Assembly (NCBI GenBank): GCA_945937855.1
Contig: CAMEUC010000007.1
Span: 1-19,534, forward strand
DNA from: an uncultured Clostridium sp.
GTDB lineage: Bacteria; Bacillota; Clostridia; TANB77; CAG-508
DNA: 19,534 nucleotides
Reading direction: 5' to 3'
Positions 1 to 6,393 of this stretch are shown here, in pieces (within the stretch, counting starts at the first letter, position 1; every line of letters begins with the position of its first letter). Below the pieces are notes generated by a model, which made no database searches, had not been told where the DNA came from, and was given only the letters and a program-made list of their open reading frames with translations. The position numbers and the translations under genes are program-made.

Positions 1-25
1 CAAGGCCTTATAGGCCGATATGAAA

Positions 26-48
26 ATCCCCCAGTTATACTGGGGGAT
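26..48 (-). terminator. Intrinsic terminator downstream of hsp20
   Basis: Perfect 10-bp inverted repeat (arms ATCCCCCAGT and ACTGGGGGAT) with a 3-base loop, 16 bases past the hsp20 stop. Read on the minus strand the stem runs into TTTTC, a short U-tract. It is the only GC-rich hairpin downstream of both hsp20 and bsh, so it may end transcripts from the copper operon as well. The plus-strand side is followed by ATTTATAA, so weaker bidirectional action is possible. Confidence 0.8.
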
Positions 49-64
49 ATTTATAATCCATATA

Positions 65-490
65 TTATTCTCCATCGATTGGAATATATTTCTTTTCTGG
101 CAATGCTTTTTGTTCTTCCTTCTTTGGAATTTCTAGTTGTAAAGTTCCGTTTTTTAAAGATGCTCTTATGTCTTCTTCTTTAATGTCTTCTCCAATATAG
201 AAGCTTCTTGAACATTCACCAAGATATCTTTCTTTACGTACAAATTTTCCTTCCTCTTTTTCTTCTTTTTGTGAATTTGTTGTAGCATGAACTGTTAAGT
301 AACCATCTTCAATTTCTATTTTGATATTTTCTTTTTCGTAACCAGGTAAATCAATGTTAACTAGATATTTGTCTTTCTTTTCTTTAATATCTGTTTTCAT
401 TAATTTAGTTTCTCCCTCTGTAAAAAATGGATCTCTAAACATTTCACCCCATAAATCAAAATCATTTCTCCTTCTTGGTATCATCATCAT
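65..490 (-). CDS. Small heat shock protein, Hsp20/alpha-crystallin family
   Basis: A 141-residue cytoplasmic ATP-independent holdase that would bind unfolding proteins and pass them to the DnaK/ClpB system. The alpha-crystallin domain covers roughly residues 30-125. It opens with a KTDIKEKKDKYLV strand, contains the LPGYEKENIKIEIEDGYLTV segment typical of the family, and ends with the NGTLQLEIPKK strand that carries the G-x-L motif. The short charged tail carries an IPI sequence, the I-x-I motif used in oligomer assembly. Length is normal for clostridial Hsp18/Hsp20. Three consecutive ATG codons begin the frame; the first (490) lies 10 bases from a GGGAG ribosome binding site and is preferred, though the next two cannot be excluded. 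It is preceded by a strong promoter inside a CIRCE element, so HrcA control is expected. Confidence 0.95.
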   Translation of the reverse strand: MMMIPRRRNDFDLWGEMFRDPFFTEGETKLMKTDIKEKKDKYLVNIDLPGYEKENIKIEIEDGYLTVHATTNSQKEEKEEGKFVRKERYLGECSRSFYIGEDIKEEDIRASLKNGTLQLEIPKKEEQKALPEKKYIPIDGE

Positions 491-585
491 AATAAATCAA
501 CTCCCTTTCTTTTTATGTGTTGACACCATTTTGCTGGTAGCACATATATTTTCTATAAAAAGTATTATTTACTTTTTACATATAT

Positions 586-613
586 ATTATACACCTGTTT
601 TTAGCAATGTCAA
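586..613 (-). promoter_or_regulatory. SigA-type promoter of hsp20
   Basis: On the minus strand a consensus TTGACA (608-613) is followed after 16 bases by a consensus TATAAT (586-591). This predicts a start near 579 and a 5' leader of about 90 bases. The -35 box lies across the end of the CIRCE spacer and the first bases of its distal arm, so a bound HrcA dimer would directly block RNA polymerase. Confidence 0.88.
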
Positions 614-627
614 TAGAAGAGTGCTAA
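601..627 (-). promoter_or_regulatory. CIRCE operator (HrcA binding site)
   Basis: The arrangement is 9 + 9 + 9. On the minus strand it reads TTAGCACTC, nine bases, then CATTGCTAA. The first arm is the exact CIRCE consensus. The second matches GAGTGCTAA at 7 of 9 positions, deviating at the first and third bases. The N9 spacing is exactly that of CIRCE. It overlaps the hsp20 -35 box. HrcA itself is not encoded in this window. Confidence 0.88.
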
Positions 628-644
628 TTTTTTTAAAATTTTTT

Positions 645-1619
645 TTAATTTTGCATTTTTATTTGTTCTTCTCTTATTAATGGATATTTTATAAGTTTGT
701 CTCCATCTAAGTTTTCTTTATGCATATCTACTGCAGTGATTTGATGATTATCATATGTTGTATAATAATAAATTCCTTTATTTGTATTACAACACGATGT
801 ATAAAGTGTTATCTCATATTTATCATCACCCAAATTGCAACATCCTCTTTGTTGGTCAACTGAATTAAGTATGTGGAAAAATTGACTAACGCTTTCTTTT
901 TCTCCCTCTCCAGAAATTGAATTCATTTTTGTAAATGCTACTCTTACAAACCTAGATTGTGATGATAAATCTCCTGGAAGACCTATTCCTCCCATTCCGC
1001 GACTATACTTTTCTAAATTTAAGCCTTGAGCAAAAGTGTTCTTAGGTGGTTTTGTTGATAAATGCATATAATTATTTAAGTTAAACATTTGCTTATCAAA
1101 AGGAGGATTATTTGTTAAAACTCCTACTGGATTTTCATATATTTTAATTCCTTCTTTTACCGCTTCTACTGTTATACATTCTTTACTATCTGAAATAATC
1201 CAATGTAGTTCCGCTAATGGCAACTTATCATTAAATGGCATATTTAAGAAATTCATTTTTTGTACTAAATTTCTTGCTTCTTTTACTGTAGCACATTGGC
1301 TAAGAATCCAAGGAATAAATTCAAATTGCGTTATATTATCTTTTCCTTCTACTTCATCTTTATAGTCTGCATTTCCTACAAAATTTAGCCCTGCAATTCC
1401 TAATCCCTTTTCATTTATAGCATCATAATATAAAGGATAATCTTCTATTACATATGCCATACCAATTATTGCATAATGAGTATTTATATTTCCTTTTTTT
1501 CTAAAATGAAATGGATAATTTCGTGGGGTTATTGTAACCTCATCTCCATAAGAAAATTCGTAATCTAATGTACGTCCAAAATAAAAATCCTTTGTTTTAT
1601 AAGTCGCTGCTGTACACAT
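645..1619 (-). CDS. bsh: Conjugated bile salt hydrolase (choloylglycine hydrolase family)
   Basis: A 324-residue N-terminal-nucleophile hydrolase that would cleave the amide bond of glycine- or taurine-conjugated bile salts. After removal of Met1, Cys2 is the nucleophile. The full catalytic set known from the Clostridium perfringens enzyme can be placed: Cys2, Arg16, Asp19, Asn79 (in GLNF), Asn170 (in VLTNN) and Arg223 (in SRFVRVAF). Asn79 is the residue that favours bile salt hydrolases over penicillin V acylases, which usually have Tyr there. No signal peptide, so cytoplasmic. Residues 206-208 are S-R-G in the selectivity loop, a motif reported to go with taurine-conjugate preference; that part is a prediction from memory. 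The gene starts 11 bases after copA, and the copA stop is the TAA of its TAAGGAGG ribosome binding site, so it is almost certainly the last gene of the copper operon. Penicillin amidase activity is the main alternative. Confidence 0.93.
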   Translation of the reverse strand: MCTAATYKTKDFYFGRTLDYEFSYGDEVTITPRNYPFHFRKKGNINTHYAIIGMAYVIEDYPLYYDAINEKGLGIAGLNFVGNADYKDEVEGKDNITQFEFIPWILSQCATVKEARNLVQKMNFLNMPFNDKLPLAELHWIISDSKECITVEAVKEGIKIYENPVGVLTNNPPFDKQMFNLNNYMHLSTKPPKNTFAQGLNLEKYSRGMGGIGLPGDLSSQSRFVRVAFTKMNSISGEGEKESVSQFFHILNSVDQQRGCCNLGDDKYEITLYTSCCNTNKGIYYYTTYDNHQITAVDMHKENLDGDKLIKYPLIREEQIKMQN

Positions 1620-1630
1620 AATATTCCTCC

Positions 1631-3829
1631 TTATTTTTTTAATCTCAAGCTATTACATATTACAGTAATGCTACTAAATACCATAGCCAAACTTGCTATC
1701 ATTGGATTTATTGATATTCCAATAGGTTTTAAAACTCCCATTGCTATTGGTATCATTAACAAATTATAGAAGAATGCCCAAAATAAGTTCTGTTTAATAT
1801 TTCTAATTGTTCTTTTGCTAATATTAATTAACTTTATAATATTACTTAAATCATTTCTAGTAAGTATAACATCTGAAGAATCCATTGCTATATCAGTACC
1901 ACTTTTTACACTTACCCCAATATCTGAACTTGCTAGTGCTGGACTATCGTTAATTCCATCTCCACACATCATTACATAGTTTTTATTTTCTTTTAAGCTT
2001 TTTATTGTTTTTGCTTTTTCTGTTGGCAAAACACCAGCAATTACTTCTGTAATCCCAATATCTTTTGCTATCTTTTCAGCCGTTTGTTTATTATCTCCTG
2101 TTAGCATAATTGTTTTAATTTTATTTTTATTTAAAACATCAATAACTTCTTTTGTATTTTCTCTTACAATATCATTTACTCCAATGATTGCAATTATTTT
2201 TTTGTTTTTGACAACGTAGACTATACTATTTCCTTCTTCAGCAATTTTATTTTCATCTTCTATATAGTTATTTTCAATTTGATATTTTGAAAGCATTTTA
2301 TCATTTCCAAGTAATATCTCATCATTTCCTATGTTTGCTTTAATCCCTAAACCAGATATATTTTCAAAGTTTTCTATATTTAAAATGCCTATGTTATTTT
2401 CTTCTAAATAATCTGTAAATGCTTTTCCAATTGGATGTGTAGATTTTTTCTCAACACTTCCTACTATTTGTAATAATTTGTTATCATCCATATCAGAATA
2501 ATTTTTTATGCATGAAATTTTTAATTTTCCATAAGTTAATGTTCCCGTTTTATCAAATACTATAGTGTCTACTTTTTGAGCATTTTCTAATATTTCACTT
2601 TTCTTTATTAGTATTCCGTTTGATGCACATAATCCTTCACTTACAACTATCGCAAGCGGTGTTGCAAGTCCTAAACTGCAAGGACAAGCAACTACTAATA
2701 TAGTAACGAAAGTAGTAATTGCTGTCCCAAAAGGTTGACCAATTAATAAGTATATAACAAAAGTTAAAATTGCTATAGCAATAACAACTGGCACAAATAT
2801 ACCAGATACTTTATCAGCGACTTTTGCAATTGGTGCTTTCGTATTGCTTGCTTCTACTACTAGCCTTACTATTTCTGATATAGTCGATTCTCTTCCAATT
2901 CTTTCTGCCTTATATTCTATATAGCCATCATAGTTAATACTTCCTGCAATTACTTTATTTCCTACTTCTTTAGAAACTGGTTTGCTTTCTCCTGTAATAA
3001 AGGATTCATCTAAATGAGCTTTGCCTAAGATTATTTCTCCATCTACTGCAATTTTTTCTCCAGGTCTTGAAATAACAATATCTCCTTTAGAAATTTCATC
3101 AAGTGTTACTTCTTTTTCTTCTCCATTAACTCTTATAATAGCTTTATTTGGTGTAATTTGGGTTAATTTCTGTATTGCTTCTTTTGTTTTGTCTTTACTA
3201 ATTCCATCAATATATCTTCCTAATTTTATAAAGTAAATTACAATAGCTGCTGATTCAAAATATAAATTCATTACCGAATGGTGGTTTCCTGAAAATACGA
3301 GGTACATATTATATAAGCTATATATAAAGCTAGATAACACCCCTATTGCAACTAATGTATCCATATTCGGTGTTTTATGAATTAAATTTTTATATCCATT
3401 TTTTATAATATCAAATCCATAAATTAGGAATGCTATTGTTAATATCAAAAGGCTTATCATATAATTTGTGCTATGTTCATGTGGATCTAAAAATGGAATT
3501 GTTGGCAATTTTATCATATGCCCCATTGAAATATACATTAGTAATACTGCTAATATTGTAAAAATAATAAACTTGTTTTTTTCTTTTTTACTTTTACTTT
3601 CAATCTTAATTTCTTTAAATTCACCTAAGCTTTTAAATCCTGCTTGTTTAACAAATTCCTCTAATTTTGGTATGTCTAATATTGTTTCATCATATTCAAT
3701 ACTTGCATTTGCCATTACTAAATTAACAGAAGCATTAGAAATACCATTTTGTTTGTTTAGGTATTTTTCTAGTCCATTTGAACATGCTGAGCATGTCATA
3801 CCATCAATCGCTAAAATTATTTTTTTCAT
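1631..3829 (-). CDS. copA: Copper(I)-exporting P1B-type ATPase CopA
   Basis: A 732-residue membrane pump that exports Cu(I) from the cytoplasm at the cost of ATP. One N-terminal HMA domain carries the G-M-T-C-x-x-C site (Cys13, Cys16), followed by about eight membrane helices. Signature elements are all intact: TGES in the actuator domain (279-282), the CPC copper site in the transport helix (382-384), the phosphorylated Asp in DKTGT (426-430), the HP pair of the nucleotide domain (465-466), GDGIND (623-628), the YN pair (688-689) and the M-x-x-S-S of the last helix (716-720). The CPC, YN and MxxSS set points to Cu(I)/Ag(I) rather than zinc or cadmium. Start is ATG with AAGGAAG upstream; the copZ stop lies only two bases before it, so translation is coupled. 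Silver export is a possible side activity. Confidence 0.97.
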   Translation of the reverse strand: MKKIILAIDGMTCSACSNGLEKYLNKQNGISNASVNLVMANASIEYDETILDIPKLEEFVKQAGFKSLGEFKEIKIESKSKKEKNKFIIFTILAVLLMYISMGHMIKLPTIPFLDPHEHSTNYMISLLILTIAFLIYGFDIIKNGYKNLIHKTPNMDTLVAIGVLSSFIYSLYNMYLVFSGNHHSVMNLYFESAAIVIYFIKLGRYIDGISKDKTKEAIQKLTQITPNKAIIRVNGEEKEVTLDEISKGDIVISRPGEKIAVDGEIILGKAHLDESFITGESKPVSKEVGNKVIAGSINYDGYIEYKAERIGRESTISEIVRLVVEASNTKAPIAKVADKVSGIFVPVVIAIAILTFVIYLLIGQPFGTAITTFVTILVVACPCSLGLATPLAIVVSEGLCASNGILIKKSEILENAQKVDTIVFDKTGTLTYGKLKISCIKNYSDMDDNKLLQIVGSVEKKSTHPIGKAFTDYLEENNIGILNIENFENISGLGIKANIGNDEILLGNDKMLSKYQIENNYIEDENKIAEEGNSIVYVVKNKKIIAIIGVNDIVRENTKEVIDVLNKNKIKTIMLTGDNKQTAEKIAKDIGITEVIAGVLPTEKAKTIKSLKENKNYVMMCGDGINDSPALASSDIGVSVKSGTDIAMDSSDVILTRNDLSNIIKLINISKRTIRNIKQNLFWAFFYNLLMIPIAMGVLKPIGISINPMIASLAMVFSSITVICNSLRLKK

Positions 3830-3831
3830 AG

Positions 3832-4041
3832 TTAATCTTCCTTTACTTTAAAACCAATATCTTCAATTTTTTCTTTTAAAGCATCTTCTTCTACTTCATT
3901 ATTTGAAGTAACTGTAACTGTTCCATTTGTATGATCTGCAATAACTTTTTCTACTCCTTTTATAGTTTTTAAAGCGTTTTGTACTCTGTTTTCACATCCA
4001 CTACAAACCATACCTTCTACTTTAATTATTAATTCCTTCAT
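3832..4041 (-). CDS. copZ: Copper chaperone CopZ (HMA domain protein)
   Basis: A 69-residue single heavy-metal-associated domain with the ferredoxin-like beta-alpha-beta pattern. The metal loop G-M-V-C-S-G-C puts Cys13 and Cys16 in position to bind one Cu(I). It would carry cytoplasmic copper to CopA, the next gene, and could also deliver copper to CsoR. Length is exactly that of free-standing CopZ proteins. The gene starts 20 bases inside the end of tcdA in another frame; its ribosome binding site (GGGAGAG) is therefore within tcdA codons. It ends two bases before copA. Confidence 0.95.
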   Translation of the reverse strand: MKELIIKVEGMVCSGCENRVQNALKTIKGVEKVIADHTNGTVTVTSNNEVEEDALKEKIEDIGFKVKED

Positions 4042-4813
4042 AAGATTCTCTCCCTTCTTTATCTTGCTTAATAATATCTTTAATTACTTCTCCTGCAATA
4101 ATTAGCCCTGCAACTGCTGGAACAAAAGACATACTTCCTGGCACTTGGTTTCTTGCTGTGCATTTTCTTTTAGTACCTGGTGGGCATATACATCCATTCT
4201 TACAACTACATTCTAGGCTCTCATCTAGTTTTATCGGTTCTTCTTTTGAATATACAACTTTTAACTTTTTTATTCCTCTTGTTCTTAATTCTTTTCTCAT
4301 AACCTTTGCTAATGGACATACACTCGTTTTATAAATATCTGTTACTTCAAACATTGTAGGATCTAATTTATTACCTGTTCCCATACTCGATATGATAGGT
4401 ATATTTAATTTATTTGCTCTCATAACGAGTTCTATTTTAGCTGTAACTGTATCTACACAATCTACAATATAATCTACTGTTTCATCTAATATTTCTTTAC
4501 TATCTGGCATAAAAAATTCTTGAATAGTTTCTACATTTGCATTTGGATTTATTTCTAAAATTCTTTCTTTTGCAACATCCACTTTATATTTTCCAACTGT
4601 TTTTCGAGTAGCAATTATTTGTCTATTTAAATTTGTTAAACAAATTTTGTCATCATCTACTAATATAAAATTTTCTACTCCTGCTCTTACTAGTCCTTCA
4701 ACTGTAAAAGAGCCTACACCACCAATTCCAAATATAGCAACTTTTGCTTTATGTAGTTTTTCTATTCCATCTTTTCCTATTAATAATTCTGTTCTCGAAA
4801 ACTGATTTAGCAT
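4022..4813 (-). CDS. tcdA: tRNA threonylcarbamoyladenosine dehydratase (TcdA/CsdL, ThiF/E1-like)
   Basis: A 263-residue E1-like enzyme expected to use ATP to cyclise t6A at position 37 of ANN-decoding tRNAs to ct6A. The nucleotide-binding motif G-I-G-G-V-G-S lies at about residues 29-35 in a Rossmann fold, followed by VDDD and the NLNRQ segment that contacts ATP in E1 enzymes, and a DCVD strand. The C-terminal region has the family hallmark PGSMSFVPAVAGLIIAGEV. Before it, around residues 200-220, is a Cys-rich insert (C-S-C, C-I-C, then a Cys after PPGTKRK) that could bind a metal. It lies between csoR (16-base gap) and copZ (20-base overlap), inside the copper operon, an unexpected position. 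ThiF and MoeB are alternatives; they lack this length and C-terminal pattern. Confidence 0.88.
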   Translation of the reverse strand: MLNQFSRTELLIGKDGIEKLHKAKVAIFGIGGVGSFTVEGLVRAGVENFILVDDDKICLTNLNRQIIATRKTVGKYKVDVAKERILEINPNANVETIQEFFMPDSKEILDETVDYIVDCVDTVTAKIELVMRANKLNIPIISSMGTGNKLDPTMFEVTDIYKTSVCPLAKVMRKELRTRGIKKLKVVYSKEEPIKLDESLECSCKNGCICPPGTKRKCTARNQVPGSMSFVPAVAGLIIAGEVIKDIIKQDKEGRESYEGINN

Positions 4814-4829
4814 TTTTATTAATCCCCTT

Positions 4830-5144
4830 TTATTGTAATTTTTTTATTAATTGCATTACATCTTCTAATATATCTAGATTTCCCATTTGTATATCGTAAG
4901 CAACACATGATTTTAAATGACTTTCTAATATGCTATTTCCTAAAGTTTGTAATGATTTACTTATTGCAGCAATTTGCATTAGCACATCATCACAGTATCT
5001 ATCATCTGCAATCATCTGATTAACTCCTCTAACTTGTCCTTCTATAATGTTTAGCCTTTTTGTTAGATTTTTCTTCTCTTCTTCTGTTCTATGTGTGCTT
5101 CTTCCATTTTGCTTACAACATTTACCACATTTTTCGCAGTTCAC
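4830..5144 (-). CDS. csoR: Copper-sensing transcriptional repressor CsoR
   Basis: A 104-residue all-helical DUF156-family repressor that releases DNA when it binds Cu(I). The diagnostic Cys-His-Cys triad is present as Cys51 (in DDRYC), His76 (in ESH) and Cys80 (in LKSC), separating it from FrmR and RcnR-type relatives. The RLNIIEGQVRGVNQMI segment is the usual helix 1. An extra N-terminal Cys cluster (Cys3, Cys6, Cys9, Cys10) precedes the core, and its function is unknown. The start is a GTG at 5144, spaced correctly from AGAGGTGA; the first ATG is far downstream and would delete helix 1. It is the first gene of the copper operon and sits directly behind its own operator-promoter, so autoregulation is expected. 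Confidence 0.95.
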   Translation of the reverse strand: MNCEKCGKCCKQNGRSTHRTEEEKKNLTKRLNIIEGQVRGVNQMIADDRYCDDVLMQIAAISKSLQTLGNSILESHLKSCVAYDIQMGNLDILEDVMQLIKKLQ

Positions 5145-5166
5145 TATTTTTCACCTCTAATTCGAA

Positions 5167-5196
5167 ATTATACACCCCACTGGGGTGTATTGTCAA
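5167..5196 (-). promoter_or_regulatory. Copper operon promoter with CsoR operator
   Basis: On the minus strand a consensus TTGACA (5191-5196) and a consensus TATAAT (5167-5172) are separated by 18 bases. A perfect inverted repeat at 5170-5190 (9-bp arms ATACACCCC and GGGGTGTAT around a 3-base centre) fills the whole spacer and runs into the -10 box. The G-tract pseudopalindrome is the type bound by CsoR. The predicted start is near 5160, only about 15 bases from the csoR GTG. Copper would derepress csoR-tcdA-copZ-copA-bsh. Confidence 0.93.
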
Positions 5197-5268
5197 TACA
5201 AAAACTATGTAATTTCCGAAGAGGATGCTGGCATGCTAAATTCTAAAGTTTAAGCATTATTTTTAATA

Positions 5269-5685
5269 TTAACTTTCTAATAAATTTTGAAATTTATTAG
5301 AAAATTCTGGAGCATACTTTTTTAAATTGATTGGCTTTAAATTTTTATCAGTAAAACAATGTTTTGTTTCTCCAATAAGAACTGTTTTACCTGTTGTTTT
5401 ATCTTTTATATCATACCCAACTGTCATCCTTACTCCTGAATATTCTTTTATAAATGGTTTAATTATTATAGTATCTCCAAAAGTAACATGATATTTATAA
5501 TCGCAATTTACTCCTAATACCGGAATTGTAATTCCATTTTCTTCTAAAAGTGAAAATGGCATTTCTATATTTTCTAGCCAAGAGCATCTTGCTTCTTCCA
5601 TATATCTAATATAATTTGAATGGTGGACAACTCCCATTTTATCTGTTTCATAATAATTAATTTTTCTTTCAAAAATAAAATCCAT
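5269..5685 (-). CDS. Acyl-CoA thioesterase, YbgC/4-hydroxybenzoyl-CoA thioesterase family
   Basis: A 138-residue single hotdog-fold protein, normal length for the YbgC/FadM group, expected to hydrolyse acyl-CoA or acyl-ACP thioesters in the cytoplasm. The active-site segment is YYETDKMGVVHHSNYIRYME, with Asp15 as the catalytic carboxylate and the typical HHSNY run capping the central helix. The substrate chain length cannot be told from sequence. A modest AGAAGG ribosome binding site lies upstream. It follows the DUF2442 gene by 116 bases with no terminator between, and ends about 70 bases before the copper promoter, so it is probably a separate unit from the copper genes. Confidence 0.88.
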   Translation of the reverse strand: MDFIFERKINYYETDKMGVVHHSNYIRYMEEARCSWLENIEMPFSLLEENGITIPVLGVNCDYKYHVTFGDTIIIKPFIKEYSGVRMTVGYDIKDKTTGKTVLIGETKHCFTDKNLKPINLKKYAPEFSNKFQNLLES

Positions 5686-5711
5686 ATATTATACCTTCTT
5701 TCAGTATTAAA

Positions 5712-5812
5712 TTAATTTGATATAATAATCATATTTTTGTCTAAATCAAAAACTCTAAATTCCAACGTTCCATAGTCTGTTTCACACTCCAATTATCTTG
5801 TTTAACATATTC
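5712..5812 (-). pseudogene. Possible C-terminal remnant of a VOC/glyoxalase-family gene
   Basis: On the minus strand two adjacent frames read EYVKQDNWSVKQ and then, after a one-base shift near 5772, YGTLEFRVFDLDKNMIIISN followed by a stop. The second piece resembles the last beta strands of vicinal-oxygen-chelate proteins, which typically end in a W-G-x-x-x-x-R-x-x-D-P-D-G-x-x-I-E-I pattern. No upstream part of such a gene is present, because the DUF2442 gene overlaps its start. A chance AT-rich reading is possible; the identification rests on about 30 residues. Confidence 0.35.
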
Positions 5813-6071
5813 TCCCCTTAAATTCACAAATTGGAATACTTTTAAAATATAAATTTTCTGGTGCTACATCCTCACCATTTTCCCATTCAACTGTGTCTCC
5901 TCTCGGTCTTACTTTTTCAAAATATGGTCTATTTTTTAATCTTTTAAAAAAAGGTATTTTTTCTATATGTTCTGTCATATCAAAAACTTTTTCTTCTCCT
6001 GTTTTAAATTTAAGATAAATAAAATATTTTTCTAGTGCCCTAACTTCTATTATATCTGGTATTTCTTCCAT
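5802..6071 (-). CDS. DUF2442 domain protein
   Basis: An 89-residue small protein of unknown function. The DUF2442 hallmarks are visible: the N-terminal strand pair (IIEVRALEKYFIYLKFKTGEEKVFD), the P-x-F-x-x-L block, and the conserved W-x-N-G-x-D-V-A-P-x-x-L-Y motif at about residues 63-75. Family members are commonly encoded next to DUF4160 proteins in a toxin-antitoxin-like pair; here the partner is missing apart from a possible five-codon stub just upstream. The last residues (CEFKGRIC) lie beyond the usual end and may come from fusion into the sequence behind. Start is ATG with AAGGAGG seven bases away. Confidence 0.82.
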   Translation of the reverse strand: MEEIPDIIEVRALEKYFIYLKFKTGEEKVFDMTEHIEKIPFFKRLKNRPYFEKVRPRGDTVEWENGEDVAPENLYFKSIPICEFKGRIC

Positions 6072-6086
6072 TTTTATCCTCCTTCG

Positions 6087-6119
6087 CTACGATATTATTG
6101 GCAAAAAGGTTCACCTCCT
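6087..6119 (-). pseudogene. Possible stub of the DUF4160 partner gene
   Basis: A near-perfect ribosome binding site (AGGAGGTGA, 6111-6119) is followed after six bases by TTG CCA ATA ATA TCG TAG, which would read M-P-I-I-S then stop (6087-6104). DUF4160 proteins characteristically begin M-P-x-I-S and are encoded directly upstream of DUF2442. The DUF2442 ribosome binding site starts within three bases of the stop. This fits an internal deletion of a DUF4160 gene that kept its translation start, although the start codon here is TTG rather than ATG. A tiny frame before it (6118-6150, TTG start, 10 codons, with AAGGAGG upstream) ends within the same ribosome binding site. Confidence 0.4.
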
Positions 6120-6195
6120 AGATTATAACATTTGATATTTTACTTTTCAATATTTCCTCCTTCTTTTTTGATTTTTTCTTTGTTTTGGATTTTTT

Positions 6196-6211
6196 GCTTA
6201 AGAATTTAAGC
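6196..6211. repeat. Short inverted repeat in leader copy A
   Basis: Six-bp arms (GCTTAA and TTAAGC) around a 4-base centre, embedded in A/T tracts. It may be a minor hairpin of the leader RNA; the arms are too short and AT-rich to call a terminator with confidence. Confidence 0.35.
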
Positions 6212-6237
6212 TTTTGAATTTTTTGATTTAAAAAATA

Positions 6238-6264
6238 GAACCAGTAAGAAATTCTTACTAGTTC
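6238..6264. repeat. Hairpin directly behind copy A promoter
   Basis: Inner arms of 8 bp (AGTAAGAA and TTCTTACT, one-base centre) extended, after one mismatch, by 4 bp (GAAC/GTTC). On the minus strand it is followed by TATTTTTT, on the plus strand by TTTTATAT, so it resembles a bidirectional terminator. However, the -10 box ends one base before it and the predicted start is inside its outer arm. For transcripts from that promoter it would be a 5'-terminal hairpin rather than a terminator. Confidence 0.6.
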
Positions 6265-6393
6265 TTTTATATCATATTTTTAATGCCTTGTCTATTTTTT
6301 TCGTATAACATTTTTCGAGTTTTTTCTTTACTGTTATTTCATTACCTTATTTTTGATTATACTATATTATGTCTTTTTAAAGGGAAATTAAAA

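Larger units (their letters stand above)
6156..6319 (-). promoter_or_regulatory. Promoter-leader cassette, copy A (upstream of DUF2442)
   Basis: On the minus strand the order is CTCGAAAAATGT (6308-6319), an A-tract, -35 TAGACA (6289-6294), a 17-base spacer ending in TGA, and -10 TATAAA (6266-6271), an extended -10 promoter. A hairpin follows immediately, then about 75 A-rich bases and AAGGAGG (6156-6162). The upstream box, promoter and blocks of the leader recur in the same order upstream of the Rpn gene (copy B, 9583-9771). A second possible promoter, TTGAAA (6145-6150) with TATAAT (6122-6127), lies inside the downstream end. Confidence 0.6.

Noticed and set aside
601..651. CIRCE inverted repeat followed by T-tract read as a terminator
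   Set aside because: The T-tract follows only on the plus strand, where no gene ends. The exact 9-9-9 CIRCE layout and promoter overlap explain the repeat better.
3021..3851. Plus-strand open frames antisense to copA
   Set aside because: They mirror an intact, motif-complete CopA, lack ribosome binding sites and show no domain features.
5218..5268. Terminator for the thioesterase gene
   Set aside because: Only a bulged TGCTAAA/TTTAAGCA pairing is visible and no U-tract follows on the minus strand.
6265..6360. Small gene encoding a Lys-rich peptide ending KCYTKKIDKALKI on the minus strand
   Set aside because: No start codon or ribosome binding site in the frame, and the region is better explained as the upstream box and promoter of cassette copy A.
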